Origin: Planctomycetota bacterium
GTDB taxonomy: Bacteria > Planctomycetota > UBA8108
DNA length: 23,316 nucleotides
Direction: 5' to 3'
NCBI GenBank assembly: GCA_022451445.1
Contig: JAKUSY010000007.1
Location: forward strand, 1-23,316
Positions 14,727 through 22,014 of this stretch are shown piece by piece (the first letter of the stretch is position 1; each line of letters begins with the position of its first letter). The notes beneath the pieces were generated by a model. That model ran no database searches, was not told where the DNA came from, and was given only the letters and a program-made list of their open reading frames with translations. The position numbers and the translations under genes are program-made.

Positions 14727-14755
14727 AGTATAGCCCACCATCGGTATCCCTCACA
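14727..14755 (-). promoter_or_regulatory. Possible lpxA promoter
   Basis: A good -10 (TATACT, 14727-14732, five of six) is placed to start a leader of about 15 bases just before the lpxA ribosome-binding site. The sequence 17 bases upstream (TGTGAG) is a poor -35, so confidence is low. Confidence 0.3.
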
Positions 14756-14833
14756 GCCCCGCGTAAAAGAAATGAAGCTCACGGTGGAGATTCGCTGACA
14801 AGGAGAGTTTCATTGGGTAGTCTTTGCTGAATC

Positions 14834-15928
14834 ATGGTCGCGCAATCGCTTCCCGCAAAAAAATGGCGGTTACAGGATGATTTCTCCCTCGAGAGCGGAG
14901 CAACCCTGCCCGGACTCGAGATTGCCTACGAAACCTGGGGTCGGCTCTCCCCGGAGGGCGACAATGTCGTCGTGATTCTCCACGCTCTCTCAGGCTCGAG
15001 CCACGCCTTTTCCTCGGAGGAAAATCCCGAGCCCGGCTGGTGGGAAGGGCTCTGGGATGAAGGAGCTCCGCTGCGGTCTGGGAAATACCATATCATCTGC
15101 GCCAACAGCATCGGAGGCTGCTACGGCACCACGGGCCCATCGAGCATCAACCCCGACACCGGCGCGCCCTACGCCGCGGATTTCCCCCAGGTCACCCTCA
15201 GGGACATGATCGAGGCCCAGAGGCTGTTTCTCGCCGGCCTCGGCATCGACAAGCCGGTCACCCTGCTGGGAGGCTCGATGGGAGGAATGCTGATCCTGCA
15301 CTGGATGTGTGAGCACCCCGAAGAGGTAGGCCGCGCCATCTGCCTGGCCACGCCACCGCGAAGCGAGGGCTTCACCATCGCCCTGCGCTCAATCCAGCGC
15401 GATGCGATCCTGAGCGACCCCCGCTACAGGCAGGGACGCTACAGCGAGGAGGAATTCCCGGAGGATGGGCTCTCCCTGGCCCGGAAGATCGGCATGATCA
15501 CCTATCGCTCTCCCGCAGAATTCAACCAACGATTCGGAAGGGACGTAAAAGACCCGCGAAACCATTTCAGCGAGGGCCTGTACGAGGTCCAATCCTATCT
15601 CGACCACCAGGGAAAGAAGTTCGTGGCCCGCTTCGACCCCAATACCTACCTCTATTTTTCCAGGGCCATGGACCTCTTCGACATTTCCGATGGCCATGAT
15701 TCGGTGGCGGCTCCCTTCTCGAGCTGCCCGGCGAAGGTGCTCCTGCTGGCGATCAATTCGGATTTCCTGGTTCCCCCGGCCCATATGAGCGAGCTCCACG
15801 AGGCGCTCGCGGAGGCCGGAGTCGATGTGAGCCTCCACGTCATGGACAGCATCCATGGCCACGACGCCTTCCTTCTCGAGGCCGACCAGATCAACGCGCA
15901 CCTCACCTGCTTTCTCCAGTCCGCCTGA
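14834..15928 (+). CDS. metX: Homoserine O-acyltransferase (MetX family)
   Basis: A 364-residue alpha/beta-hydrolase enzyme that acylates homoserine for methionine synthesis. The catalytic triad is visible: nucleophile S148 in LGGSMGGM, D310 in AINSDFLVPP and H343 in HGHDAFLLE. Family marks are ILHALSGSSHA, the oxyanion/substrate segment NSIGGCYGTTGPSSINP, and the stretch KIGMITYRSPAEFNQRFGR. The length is typical (about 350-380). No clear Shine-Dalgarno is placed before the ATG; a GGAGAG lies about 27 bases upstream and no other in-frame start exists between. Whether the donor is acetyl-CoA (as in most MetX) or succinyl-CoA (a known switch in this fold, which also includes serine O-acyltransferases) cannot be settled by eye. 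No SAM riboswitch was recognised in the 128-base upstream gap. Confidence 0.93.
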   Translation: MVAQSLPAKKWRLQDDFSLESGATLPGLEIAYETWGRLSPEGDNVVVILHALSGSSHAFSSEENPEPGWWEGLWDEGAPLRSGKYHIICANSIGGCYGTTGPSSINPDTGAPYAADFPQVTLRDMIEAQRLFLAGLGIDKPVTLLGGSMGGMLILHWMCEHPEEVGRAICLATPPRSEGFTIALRSIQRDAILSDPRYRQGRYSEEEFPEDGLSLARKIGMITYRSPAEFNQRFGRDVKDPRNHFSEGLYEVQSYLDHQGKKFVARFDPNTYLYFSRAMDLFDISDGHDSVAAPFSSCPAKVLLLAINSDFLVPPAHMSELHEALAEAGVDVSLHVMDSIHGHDAFLLEADQINAHLTCFLQSA

Positions 15929-15938
15929 GCCCCTGGAT

Positions 15939-15975
15939 TCGATTTAACATCGAGAACAACCGGAGACTGCCGGTT
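15939..15975. terminator. Tandem hairpins between convergent genes, possible bidirectional terminator
   Basis: Two inverted repeats lie in the 46-base gap between metX and the convergent exported-protein gene. One is TCGAT/ATCGA (15939-15953) and the other is AACCGG/CCGGTT with a 6-base loop (15958-15975). No T-run is present. The position suits shared termination. Confidence 0.35.
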
Positions 15976-16787
15976 CAATTGTAGAGCTTCTGGTACAGGC
16001 CAAGCTTGACCGCCATCGGATCGAGAACAATCACCCTGGTGGTGGAGAAGACGGGCTTCTTCGCATCAGATTTCCTGCCGGTATCGGGACGCTCCTCGCT
16101 CTTCTTGCCCAGCACGAAGGCATAGAGCCCCTTGCCATTGGCGGTGATGAGCGATGCCTCGACGGGCATGCGACTGAGCAGGAGGGTCCTCTTGCTCACC
16201 TCCACCCGGTAGCCTTTCTGCTCGAAAAAGGTGACCTCGAGCTGGCCATCATTGGTCTCGACCAGCATATCGAGCCATCTCACGGCCTTGTCCTTTCGAT
16301 CGCGGTACTCCTGGTTGACCTGGATGCCCTTTCCCCTGAGCAGAGCCTGCACGCCGATGATGCGGTAGTACGTGACGCTAAGCCCCATGGGGCTGACACT
16401 CGTATCCTCGCGATTCTTTCCGAGAGCGAAGACCTTGTCGTCCTTTTTGAACTCACTGAGCTCGACCCTGCTGTCGGCAAGCACCTTCAGGTCATCGGAG
16501 AGCTTCACGAAAGCCTTCAGCTTCCGCCAGCGGCCTTTTTCCCGGGCCGTACAGGCGAATTCGAAGAAGCCCTCGTTGCCCTTCACCGGCTTCAACTGCC
16601 CCCAGCCGACCAGGTCGTAGGCCGGTTGCGTCTTGGCGGCCTTCTCGGCCTGCTTCCGCCCCTTCTCTCCCTCATCCTGCGCGGAAAGCGGAAGTTGTAG
16701 ACTAATGAGGAAAAGAAGGCCGGCCAGGAGGCCACGCCGGAGACGGTCGCGAAAATCAGGTGCGGACAGCTGAAGCTGAGCGGTCAT
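15975..16787 (-). CDS. Exported protein of unknown function
   Basis: A 270-residue protein that I do not recognise. The ATG at 16787 is chosen because GGAGG lies about nine bases before it and a clear signal peptide follows (arginines at 13-17, hydrophobic core 19-34, cleavage near LPLSA-QDE). The frame is open further upstream but overlaps the end of hemL, so that part is discarded. After a charged Lys/Glu linker (40-54), the mature part looks all-beta. Two stretches resemble each other: about 106-123 (DSRVELSEFKKDDKVFAL) and about 204-227 (ending GKGLYAFVLGK). They suggest a repeated OB-like or barrel unit. No catalytic motif, cysteine pair or membrane anchor is seen. It lies 76 bases downstream of hemL on the same strand and could be the last gene of that operon. 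Confidence 0.7.
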   Translation of the reverse strand: MTAQLQLSAPDFRDRLRRGLLAGLLFLISLQLPLSAQDEGEKGRKQAEKAAKTQPAYDLVGWGQLKPVKGNEGFFEFACTAREKGRWRKLKAFVKLSDDLKVLADSRVELSEFKKDDKVFALGKNREDTSVSPMGLSVTYYRIIGVQALLRGKGIQVNQEYRDRKDKAVRWLDMLVETNDGQLEVTFFEQKGYRVEVSKRTLLLSRMPVEASLITANGKGLYAFVLGKKSEERPDTGRKSDAKKPVFSTTRVIVLDPMAVKLGLYQKLYN

Positions 16788-16863
16788 CGGTCTATACCTC
16801 CAGGCTCCGGAAGGTTTGAGACGAGGTCTAAGGCAAAACACCTTGGAGAATTCAACAGGCGGA

Positions 16864-18156
16864 TCAGGTCTGCCCAAGCGTGCGAAGCACGCCAGCCGCG
16901 GCGCTGACAATCCGCTCGATATCCTCGGCGCTATGGGCTGTGGAGACAAAGAAAGCCTCGTACTGGCTCGGCGGCAGGGTGACTCCCGCCTCGAGCATTC
17001 CCTGGTAGAACGTCGCGTAGAGATCGGTGCGAACCCCATCGAGGCTGTCGAGATTCTCTACCGGTATTTCGTTAAAGAAGAGAGTCATCATCGAGCCGAC
17101 CCGCTGCACCCGGGCGCTCACTCCGCACGAGGCGATGGCCTCCTCCAATCCTCCGGCGAGGGCCGCGCCGATGGTCTCGAGAGCCTCGTAGACTCCCTCC
17201 TCGCCAAGCGCCCTCAGGGTCGCGAGCCCCGCGGCCGTGGCGAGCGGGTTCCCCGACAGGGTCCCGGCCTGGTAGACGGGTCCCCCGGGAGCGAGCTGGT
17301 CCATGATTTCCGCCGGCCCGCCGAACCCTCCCCCGGGCCGCCCGCCGCCGACGACCTTGCCCATCACGGTGATGTCGGGAGCTACTCCGTAGCGCTCCTG
17401 GGCACCTCCCGCGCTGACCCGGAAGCCTGTGATGACCTCGTCGAAGATGAGCAGGGCGCCATGTTCGTCACAGACCTCTCGCAGGCCGGAGAGAAAGTCC
17501 CCGGCCGGAGGGACCACTCCCATATTCCCGGCCACCGGCTCGACGATCAGGGCGGCGATCGAACCGCCCGCCTCTTCAAAAACGGCCCGGACATTGTCGA
17601 TATCGTTGAAGCGCGCCAGGTGGGTCAGCTTCGCCAGCTCCTCGGGCACCCCCGGACTCGAGGGGACGCCCAGGGTCAGGGCGCCGGAGCCTGCCTGGAT
17701 GAGGAAAGAATCGGCGTGGCCGTGGTAGCAGCCGGCGAATTTGACGATCTCGTCCCTGCCGGTGACTCCCCGCGCCAGCCGCAGGGCCGACATGGCCGCC
17801 TCGGTTCCGGAGCTGACCAGCCGCACCTTCTCAACCGAGCTGAAGCGGGAAACGATCAGCTCCGCCAGCTCCACCTCGGCCACGGTGCAGGCGCCGAAGC
17901 TGGTGCCACCGAGCGCCGCATCACAAACCGCCGAGACCACGTCAGGATGCGCGTGCCCCAGGATCAGTGGACCCCAGGAACCCATGACGTCCACGTACTC
18001 GCGGCCCTCGATGTCCACCAGCCGGCTGCCGTGCCCCTCGCGAAAAAAAACCGGCTTCCCGCCCACCGAACCGCAGGCCCTCACCGGGGAGTTCACTCCC
18101 CCGGGAATCACCCGCAGGGCCCGCTCGAACATTTCAGCGCTTGAATCCATCGCCAT
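16864..18156 (-). CDS. hemL: Glutamate-1-semialdehyde 2,1-aminomutase
   Basis: A 430-residue PLP enzyme that converts glutamate-1-semialdehyde to 5-aminolevulinate, the second C5-pathway step after HemA. Family marks are IPGGVNSPVRA at the N-terminus, VSSGTEAAMSALRLAR, CYHGHAD, IVEPVAGNMG and LLIFDEVITGFRVSAGGAQ. The PLP lysine is K267 in VMGKVVGGG, and YQAGTLSGNP follows. The length is standard (about 430). The loop after K267 reads GGGRPGGGFGGP, where nearly all family members have GGGLPVGAxGGR. These four changes at 17314-17340 are each one base away from the usual residue. The start follows GGAAGGATGGG; a second ATG is two codons in. hemE ends 21 bases upstream, so the two are co-transcribed. 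Confidence 0.94.
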   Translation of the reverse strand: MAMDSSAEMFERALRVIPGGVNSPVRACGSVGGKPVFFREGHGSRLVDIEGREYVDVMGSWGPLILGHAHPDVVSAVCDAALGGTSFGACTVAEVELAELIVSRFSSVEKVRLVSSGTEAAMSALRLARGVTGRDEIVKFAGCYHGHADSFLIQAGSGALTLGVPSSPGVPEELAKLTHLARFNDIDNVRAVFEEAGGSIAALIVEPVAGNMGVVPPAGDFLSGLREVCDEHGALLIFDEVITGFRVSAGGAQERYGVAPDITVMGKVVGGGRPGGGFGGPAEIMDQLAPGGPVYQAGTLSGNPLATAAGLATLRALGEEGVYEALETIGAALAGGLEEAIASCGVSARVQRVGSMMTLFFNEIPVENLDSLDGVRTDLYATFYQGMLEAGVTLPPSQYEAFFVSTAHSAEDIERIVSAAAGVLRTLGQT

Positions 18157-18177
18157 CCCATCCTTCCGGTATTTTCG

Positions 18178-19212
18178 TCAATCTCGCGCCTGGACCGTCT
18201 CCACGAGAGCGTGAACCGATTCCACCGGGGTCTCCGGCAGCACCCCGTGCCCCAGGTTGAAGATAAACCCCCTGTCCCCTCTCATCTCGTCCAGGATTTC
18301 CTCCGTCTTTCTCCGGACCTCTCCGACGGGGCCGAACAGGAGCGAAGGATCGAGGTTTCCCTGGAGACCCGTTTCTTCCCCGAGAAGCTCACGCGCCTCA
18401 CGGAGGCTGGTGCGCCAGTCGACGCTCAGAACCCCTGCGCCGCTGGCCGACATCTCCGCCAGCAGATGGGAGCCTCCGTTGACGTAGAGAATCGCCGGGG
18501 CACCGAAGGCTGCGATCGAAGCGAATACGGTCTCCTGGTGCGGCAGCACAAAGCGGCGGTAGTCCTCCCGGCTGAGCAAACCCGCCCAGGTGTCGAAGAG
18601 CTGGACGGCATCGGCGCCGGCCTTCAGCTGGGCTTCGAGATAGCGCCCGGTAGCCCGGGCGAGGGTGTCGAGCAATGTATGGAAGAGGTCGGGTGTTTCG
18701 TGCATCAGGCGCTTGATCCACTCACCGCTACGGCGGAAATTCCCCTCCACGAGGTAGGAAGCCATCGTGAACGGCGCCCCGGCAAATCCGAGCACGGCGA
18801 CCTCGGGGGGAAGCTCCGCGCGAAGCCGCGAGATGGTCTCGAGCACCGGGGCGGTATGCCCTGCGGGATCCGGCTCCCGCAGGGAGGCGATAGCCTCCGC
18901 CGTCCGCAGGGGCTCGAGAAAACGCGGACCGGGGTTGTACTCCAGCGGCGCTCCCATGCCCTCGGCGAGAAAGAGGATGTCGTAAAAAACGACTACGGCA
19001 TCGAGGCCAAACAGCCTGTAGGGCTGCATCGAGACCTCGAACGCCAGGTCCGGATCCGAGCACATCTCGACAAAGGAGTGCTTCTCCTTAATTTCCCGGT
19101 ACTGGGGAAGATACCGCCCCGCCTGGCGCATCAGCCATACCGGCGGACGGCCGCCGTTGCGGCAGCGCGCGGCCCGCAAAAAACGTGAGACCGCGGCTTC
19201 GCCCTCGTCCAT
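18178..19212 (-). CDS. hemE: Uroporphyrinogen decarboxylase
   Basis: Decarboxylates the four acetate side chains of uroporphyrinogen III to give coproporphyrinogen III, in the cytoplasm. The cofactor-free TIM-barrel signature PPVWLMRQAGRYLPQYRE is at the N-terminus. VVVFYDILFLAEGMGAPLEYNPGPRF, LGFAGAPFTMASYLVEG, QLFDTWAGLLSREDY and the C-terminal FIFNLGHGVLPETP are all intact. The frame is open to an ATG at 19242, but the ATG at 19212 is preferred. It has GAGGA about eight bases before it, and the predicted promoter at 19251-19279 would start transcription almost at 19242, leaving no leader. The length from 19212 (344 aa) fits the family. It is followed by hemL. Confidence 0.94.
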   Translation of the reverse strand: MDEGEAAVSRFLRAARCRNGGRPPVWLMRQAGRYLPQYREIKEKHSFVEMCSDPDLAFEVSMQPYRLFGLDAVVVFYDILFLAEGMGAPLEYNPGPRFLEPLRTAEAIASLREPDPAGHTAPVLETISRLRAELPPEVAVLGFAGAPFTMASYLVEGNFRRSGEWIKRLMHETPDLFHTLLDTLARATGRYLEAQLKAGADAVQLFDTWAGLLSREDYRRFVLPHQETVFASIAAFGAPAILYVNGGSHLLAEMSASGAGVLSVDWRTSLREARELLGEETGLQGNLDPSLLFGPVGEVRRKTEEILDEMRGDRGFIFNLGHGVLPETPVESVHALVETVQARD

Positions 19213-19250
19213 CCTGTTTTCCTCTGCCTCAGACTTCTGCATGACCTGCT

Positions 19251-19279
19251 TTTATGGTCTCTCGAACTGTAGAGGTCAA
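19251..19279 (-). promoter_or_regulatory. Predicted sigma-70-type promoter of hemE-hemL
   Basis: On the minus strand, TTGACC (19274-19279, five of six) and CATAAA (19251-19256, four of six) are separated by exactly 17 bases. Transcription would begin near 19244 and give a leader of about 30 nt before the hemE start at 19212. This is the best-formed promoter in the window by eye. Confidence 0.55.
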
Positions 19280-19309
19280 GAAAATCGAGACCGGGGAAAC
19301 GAATCAGGT

Positions 19310-19573
19310 TCATCTGTTTTCCCGCCGCGGGTGGACAGATGAATCCTCACCAGGCTCCAGGCCCCGGCCCGGGTCCTCCCACGCGGCTTTCAACAGGCCC
19401 GGGAACCCTCTCCAGCCCGTCCGATAAATAAGGTCCTCGCCCTGGATTTCAAGGCCGGAAACCCTCCCGACGCCCCCGCATGCAGAGCATTTCCCCCGGA
19501 AGCCGCCCCACACCGCCTCGACAGGGGTGCCGGGGGCCGGGCAGTGGTTTTTAAGTCCCACGGTGGAAAACAT
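19310..19573 (-). CDS. Possible small Cys-containing protein, unknown
   Basis: An 87-codon frame in the gap between hemE and hemA. It starts at an ATG with GGAGG 11 bases upstream, and G/C dominate third positions as in neighbouring genes. The sequence has a His-Cys (NHCPAPG) and a CxxC followed by Gly (KCSACGGVG), which could bind a metal as a short zinc-ribbon-like knuckle. The rest is rich in Gly, Trp and charged residues (IYRTGWRGFPGLLKAAWED). I do not recognise a family. It points the same way as hemE, but hemE has its own promoter downstream of it. It could also be a chance frame in high-GC DNA. Confidence 0.4.
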   Translation of the reverse strand: MFSTVGLKNHCPAPGTPVEAVWGGFRGKCSACGGVGRVSGLEIQGEDLIYRTGWRGFPGLLKAAWEDPGRGLEPGEDSSVHPRRENR

Positions 19574-19632
19574 GGGTAAAAACACCTCCGCTTTCCTGTT
19601 ATGCTAAAGAGTTGTCACGACTTGAACGACAA

Positions 19633-19650
19633 CCTGCAGAAACCTGCAGG
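19633..19650 (+). other. Hairpin made of a direct/inverted repeat upstream of hemA
   Basis: A perfect 7-bp stem (CCTGCAG / CTGCAGG) with an AAAC loop sits 30 bases before the hemA ATG. It arises from two copies of AACCTGCAG (19631-19639 and 19641-19649). The 3' arm runs into GGAG, the only Shine-Dalgarno-like sequence before hemA, though it is too far from the ATG to be ideal. It could be a translational control element or a chance repeat. Confidence 0.4.
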
Positions 19651-19680
19651 AGTTTTCACGCACAGCGCGAACGGACTCGA

Positions 19681-20988
19681 ATGGAACTCCTTGTTTTCGG
19701 ACTGAATCATAAAACCGCGCCCCTGGGACTCAGGGAACGCTGGTCTTTCTCACCTGGAGAATCTGAGCTGGCGCTCGAGAGAATCAGCTCCGCGATAGCC
19801 GACTCCGAACATCTGATCCTCTCAACGTGCAACCGCACCGAGTTTTACAGCGCCATTCCCGCCAGCAGCGGGCTGGTCAGGAATCTCGATCAGGAAAACT
19901 CGCCCCTTGGCGAGCTGACGAGTTTCTATCTCGGAGGAGATGAAGAAAACGCCGGGCTCGACGAACATTTCTACCTCTACCGGCAGGAGAACGCCGTCAA
20001 GCACCTCTTCCGGGTAGCCGGAGGACTCGACTCCATGATTATCGGAGAAACCGAGATCATGAGGCAGCTCAAGGACGCCTACGCCCTCTCGGAAAAAAAC
20101 TCCGCCAGCGGGAAGATGTTCAGGCGCCTGTTCCCCGAGGCCCTCAAGGTCGGCAAGAAGGTCAGAACCTCGACGTCCATCTCCGAAGGATGCATCACTC
20201 CGGGGCAGGCGGCCCTTCGCCTCGCCATGGAGGCCCTTGGGGAACTCACCGGGAAGAGGGCCCTGCTCATCGGCTCAGGTGTTGTCGCCGGCGTGACGGC
20301 GAAGGCGCTCATCGAGTAGGACCTGCGAAACTTCACCGTGATGAACAGGACGGCGGAATCAGCCGAGGCGATGCTCGAGGAGATCAAGCCCGAGGGAGAT
20401 GAGCTCGAGGCTGAGATTGTCCCGCTCGACAGCGGCCTCGTGGACGCCCTCGCCTCCGCCGATCTCGTCATTTCATCCACCAGCTCCCTCGAGCCGATCA
20501 TCACAGCGGAAAATATCGGCTCCGTTCAGCGCCGGCGTGACTCAGCGCCCCTGGTCATCATCGACCTGGCCGGTCCCAGGGATATCGAGCCCGCCAGCGG
20601 CGAAACCGGGGGGGTGCATCTTTTCAACATAGATGACCTCAACAGGGTGATCCAGGGCAACCTCTCCAGCCGCCACGATCAATTCGCGAAGGCCGAGGAG
20701 ATCGTCAGAAAACAGATCGAGGTCTTCTACGGGCAGATGAACTACCTCGAGGTCGACCCCGTGATCCGCCATCTCATCGAGCGCTTCGAAATCATCCGCA
20801 GGGGCGAGCTGCAGAGTACGCTGGAAAATTTCCCCCCCGATCAACACGAGGCTGTCGACCGGATGACACGGCGACTGGTAAACAAGCTCATTTATTTTCC
20901 GATCGAACGCCTCAAATCGATTCGTGACATGCAGGGGCTCAGTGAAGATGAGATCGCCTTTCTCAAAAAACTCTTCCTGCCGAAATGA
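19681..20988 (+). pseudogene. hemA: Glutamyl-tRNA reductase, interrupted by an in-frame amber codon
   Basis: HemA reduces glutamyl-tRNA to glutamate-1-semialdehyde with NADPH, the first committed heme step. The ATG at 19681 gives the canonical MELLVFGLNHKTAPLGLRE; the open frame further upstream is discarded. The catalytic cysteine is C50 in STCNRTEFY, its usual place. GLDSMIIGETEIMRQLKDAY and KVGKKVRTSTSI are present. The NADPH domain starts (KRALLIGSGVVAGVTAKALIE) and then meets TAG at 20317-20319, codon 213. The same frame continues without any shift: DLRNFTVMNRTAESAE, then ADLVISSTSS and the C-terminal dimerisation helices to TGA at 20988. In total 434 sense codons, normal length. The break falls inside one Rossmann domain, so two separate working halves are unlikely. 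A point mutation or sequencing error, or readthrough/suppression, could explain it. Confidence 0.85.
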
Positions 20989-21081
20989 GAACCTGACCCT
21001 CGCATCGACTCGCTGCGGCGGCACGGTTGGCATCCTGCCAGGACAGGAACAGGCCCGTACCCCGGTGGAGGCACGATCGGA

Positions 21082-22014
21082 ATGAGCCCTGAAACATTCA
21101 AGCTGGGAACCCGGGGGAGCCCCCTCGCCCTCCGGCAGGCCGAGTGGGTCCGCCAGGCCCTGCTCGCGGCCGATCCCGGACTGGAGCCCGGGATCGTCGT
21201 CATCAAAACCAGTGCTGAAAAATTCCCCGAGCGGGATATCCCGATGATCGGAACAGGGGTGTTCAGCCGGGAGCTCGACGAGGCCCTGCTCGCCGGCGAG
21301 CTCGATGCCGCCGTCCACAGCCTCAAGGACCTGCCGTCGGAGCACCATCCGGACCTCGAGATCATCGCCATACCCGCGAGGGAGAGTCCGTCGGATGCCT
21401 TCGTGAGCGCTGATGGAAAGAGCCTGGCCGAGCTGCCCGCGGGCGCGAAGATAGGAACCGGGAGCCCGCGCCGCAAGGCCCAGCTGCTCGCCTGGCGTCC
21501 GGATCTGCAGATCGTTCCGCTGCGCGGGAACGTGGACACACGGCTGGAAAAAATCGAGCGCGAGGGGCTCGCGGGCACCATCCTGGCCCAGGCGGGCCTC
21601 CGGCGGCTGGAAAAAGAAGACCTCATTACGGAGCTGATCGACACCTCGATCCTGCTCCCCGCCGTCGGGCAGGGAGCCCTTGCCGTGGTATGCGGGAGAG
21701 CCGATGACAGGTTCCGCCGGTCGCTGGAGTCCCTCGACGATGGGGACAGCCGCGAAAGCTCCCTGGCCGAGCGCTCCTTCCTTCGACGCCTGCGTGGAGG
21801 CTGCCAGGTCGCCGCCGGCGCCCTCGCCCGCATCGAGGGGGAGAGCATCCGCATCGAGGGAGTGCTGGCAAGCGAAGATGGCGCCACCTGTCTGCGGGCA
21901 AGCCGCGAGGGCCCGCGCCCTGATGGTCCGCAGCTGGGCTCCGAGCTGGCGGAGGAGCTCCTGGAAAACGGTGGAGCGGAGATCCTTGATGGCTCGGGAA
22001 CCGACCAGCCATGA
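21082..22014 (+). CDS. hemC: Hydroxymethylbilane synthase (porphobilinogen deaminase)
   Basis: A 310-residue cytoplasmic enzyme that joins four porphobilinogens into hydroxymethylbilane. The N-terminal KLGTRGSPLALRQAEWV, the catalytic D83 in VHSLKDLP, and IGTGSPRRKAQLLAWRPDL with RGNVDTRL are all present. The dipyrromethane-cofactor cysteine is C241 in LRGGCQVAAGA (E. coli C242). In most members this segment reads GGCQVPIGA, so VAAGA is a mild variation. GGAGG lies 11 bases before the ATG. The gap to hemA is 93 bases and contains a small TGGCA/TGCCA hairpin. hemD overlaps its stop by four bases. Confidence 0.95.
   Translation: MSPETFKLGTRGSPLALRQAEWVRQALLAADPGLEPGIVVIKTSAEKFPERDIPMIGTGVFSRELDEALLAGELDAAVHSLKDLPSEHHPDLEIIAIPARESPSDAFVSADGKSLAELPAGAKIGTGSPRRKAQLLAWRPDLQIVPLRGNVDTRLEKIEREGLAGTILAQAGLRRLEKEDLITELIDTSILLPAVGQGALAVVCGRADDRFRRSLESLDDGDSRESSLAERSFLRRLRGGCQVAAGALARIEGESIRIEGVLASEDGATCLRASREGPRPDGPQLGSELAEELLENGGAEILDGSGTDQP

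Noticed and set aside
14706..14833. SAM riboswitch upstream of metX
   Set aside because: The 128-base gap is short, shows no conserved SAM-riboswitch core by eye, and most of it is accounted for by the lpxA leader and promoter.
16816..18144. 442-codon plus-strand frame opposite hemL
   Set aside because: The minus strand encodes a clear HemL with its PLP lysine. The opposite frame is low-complexity and has no family marks.
20338..20988. Second half of hemA as an independent gene starting at GTG 20338
   Set aside because: The break cuts one Rossmann domain in two and there is no well-placed ribosome-binding site. A lesion in one gene is simpler than a split enzyme.
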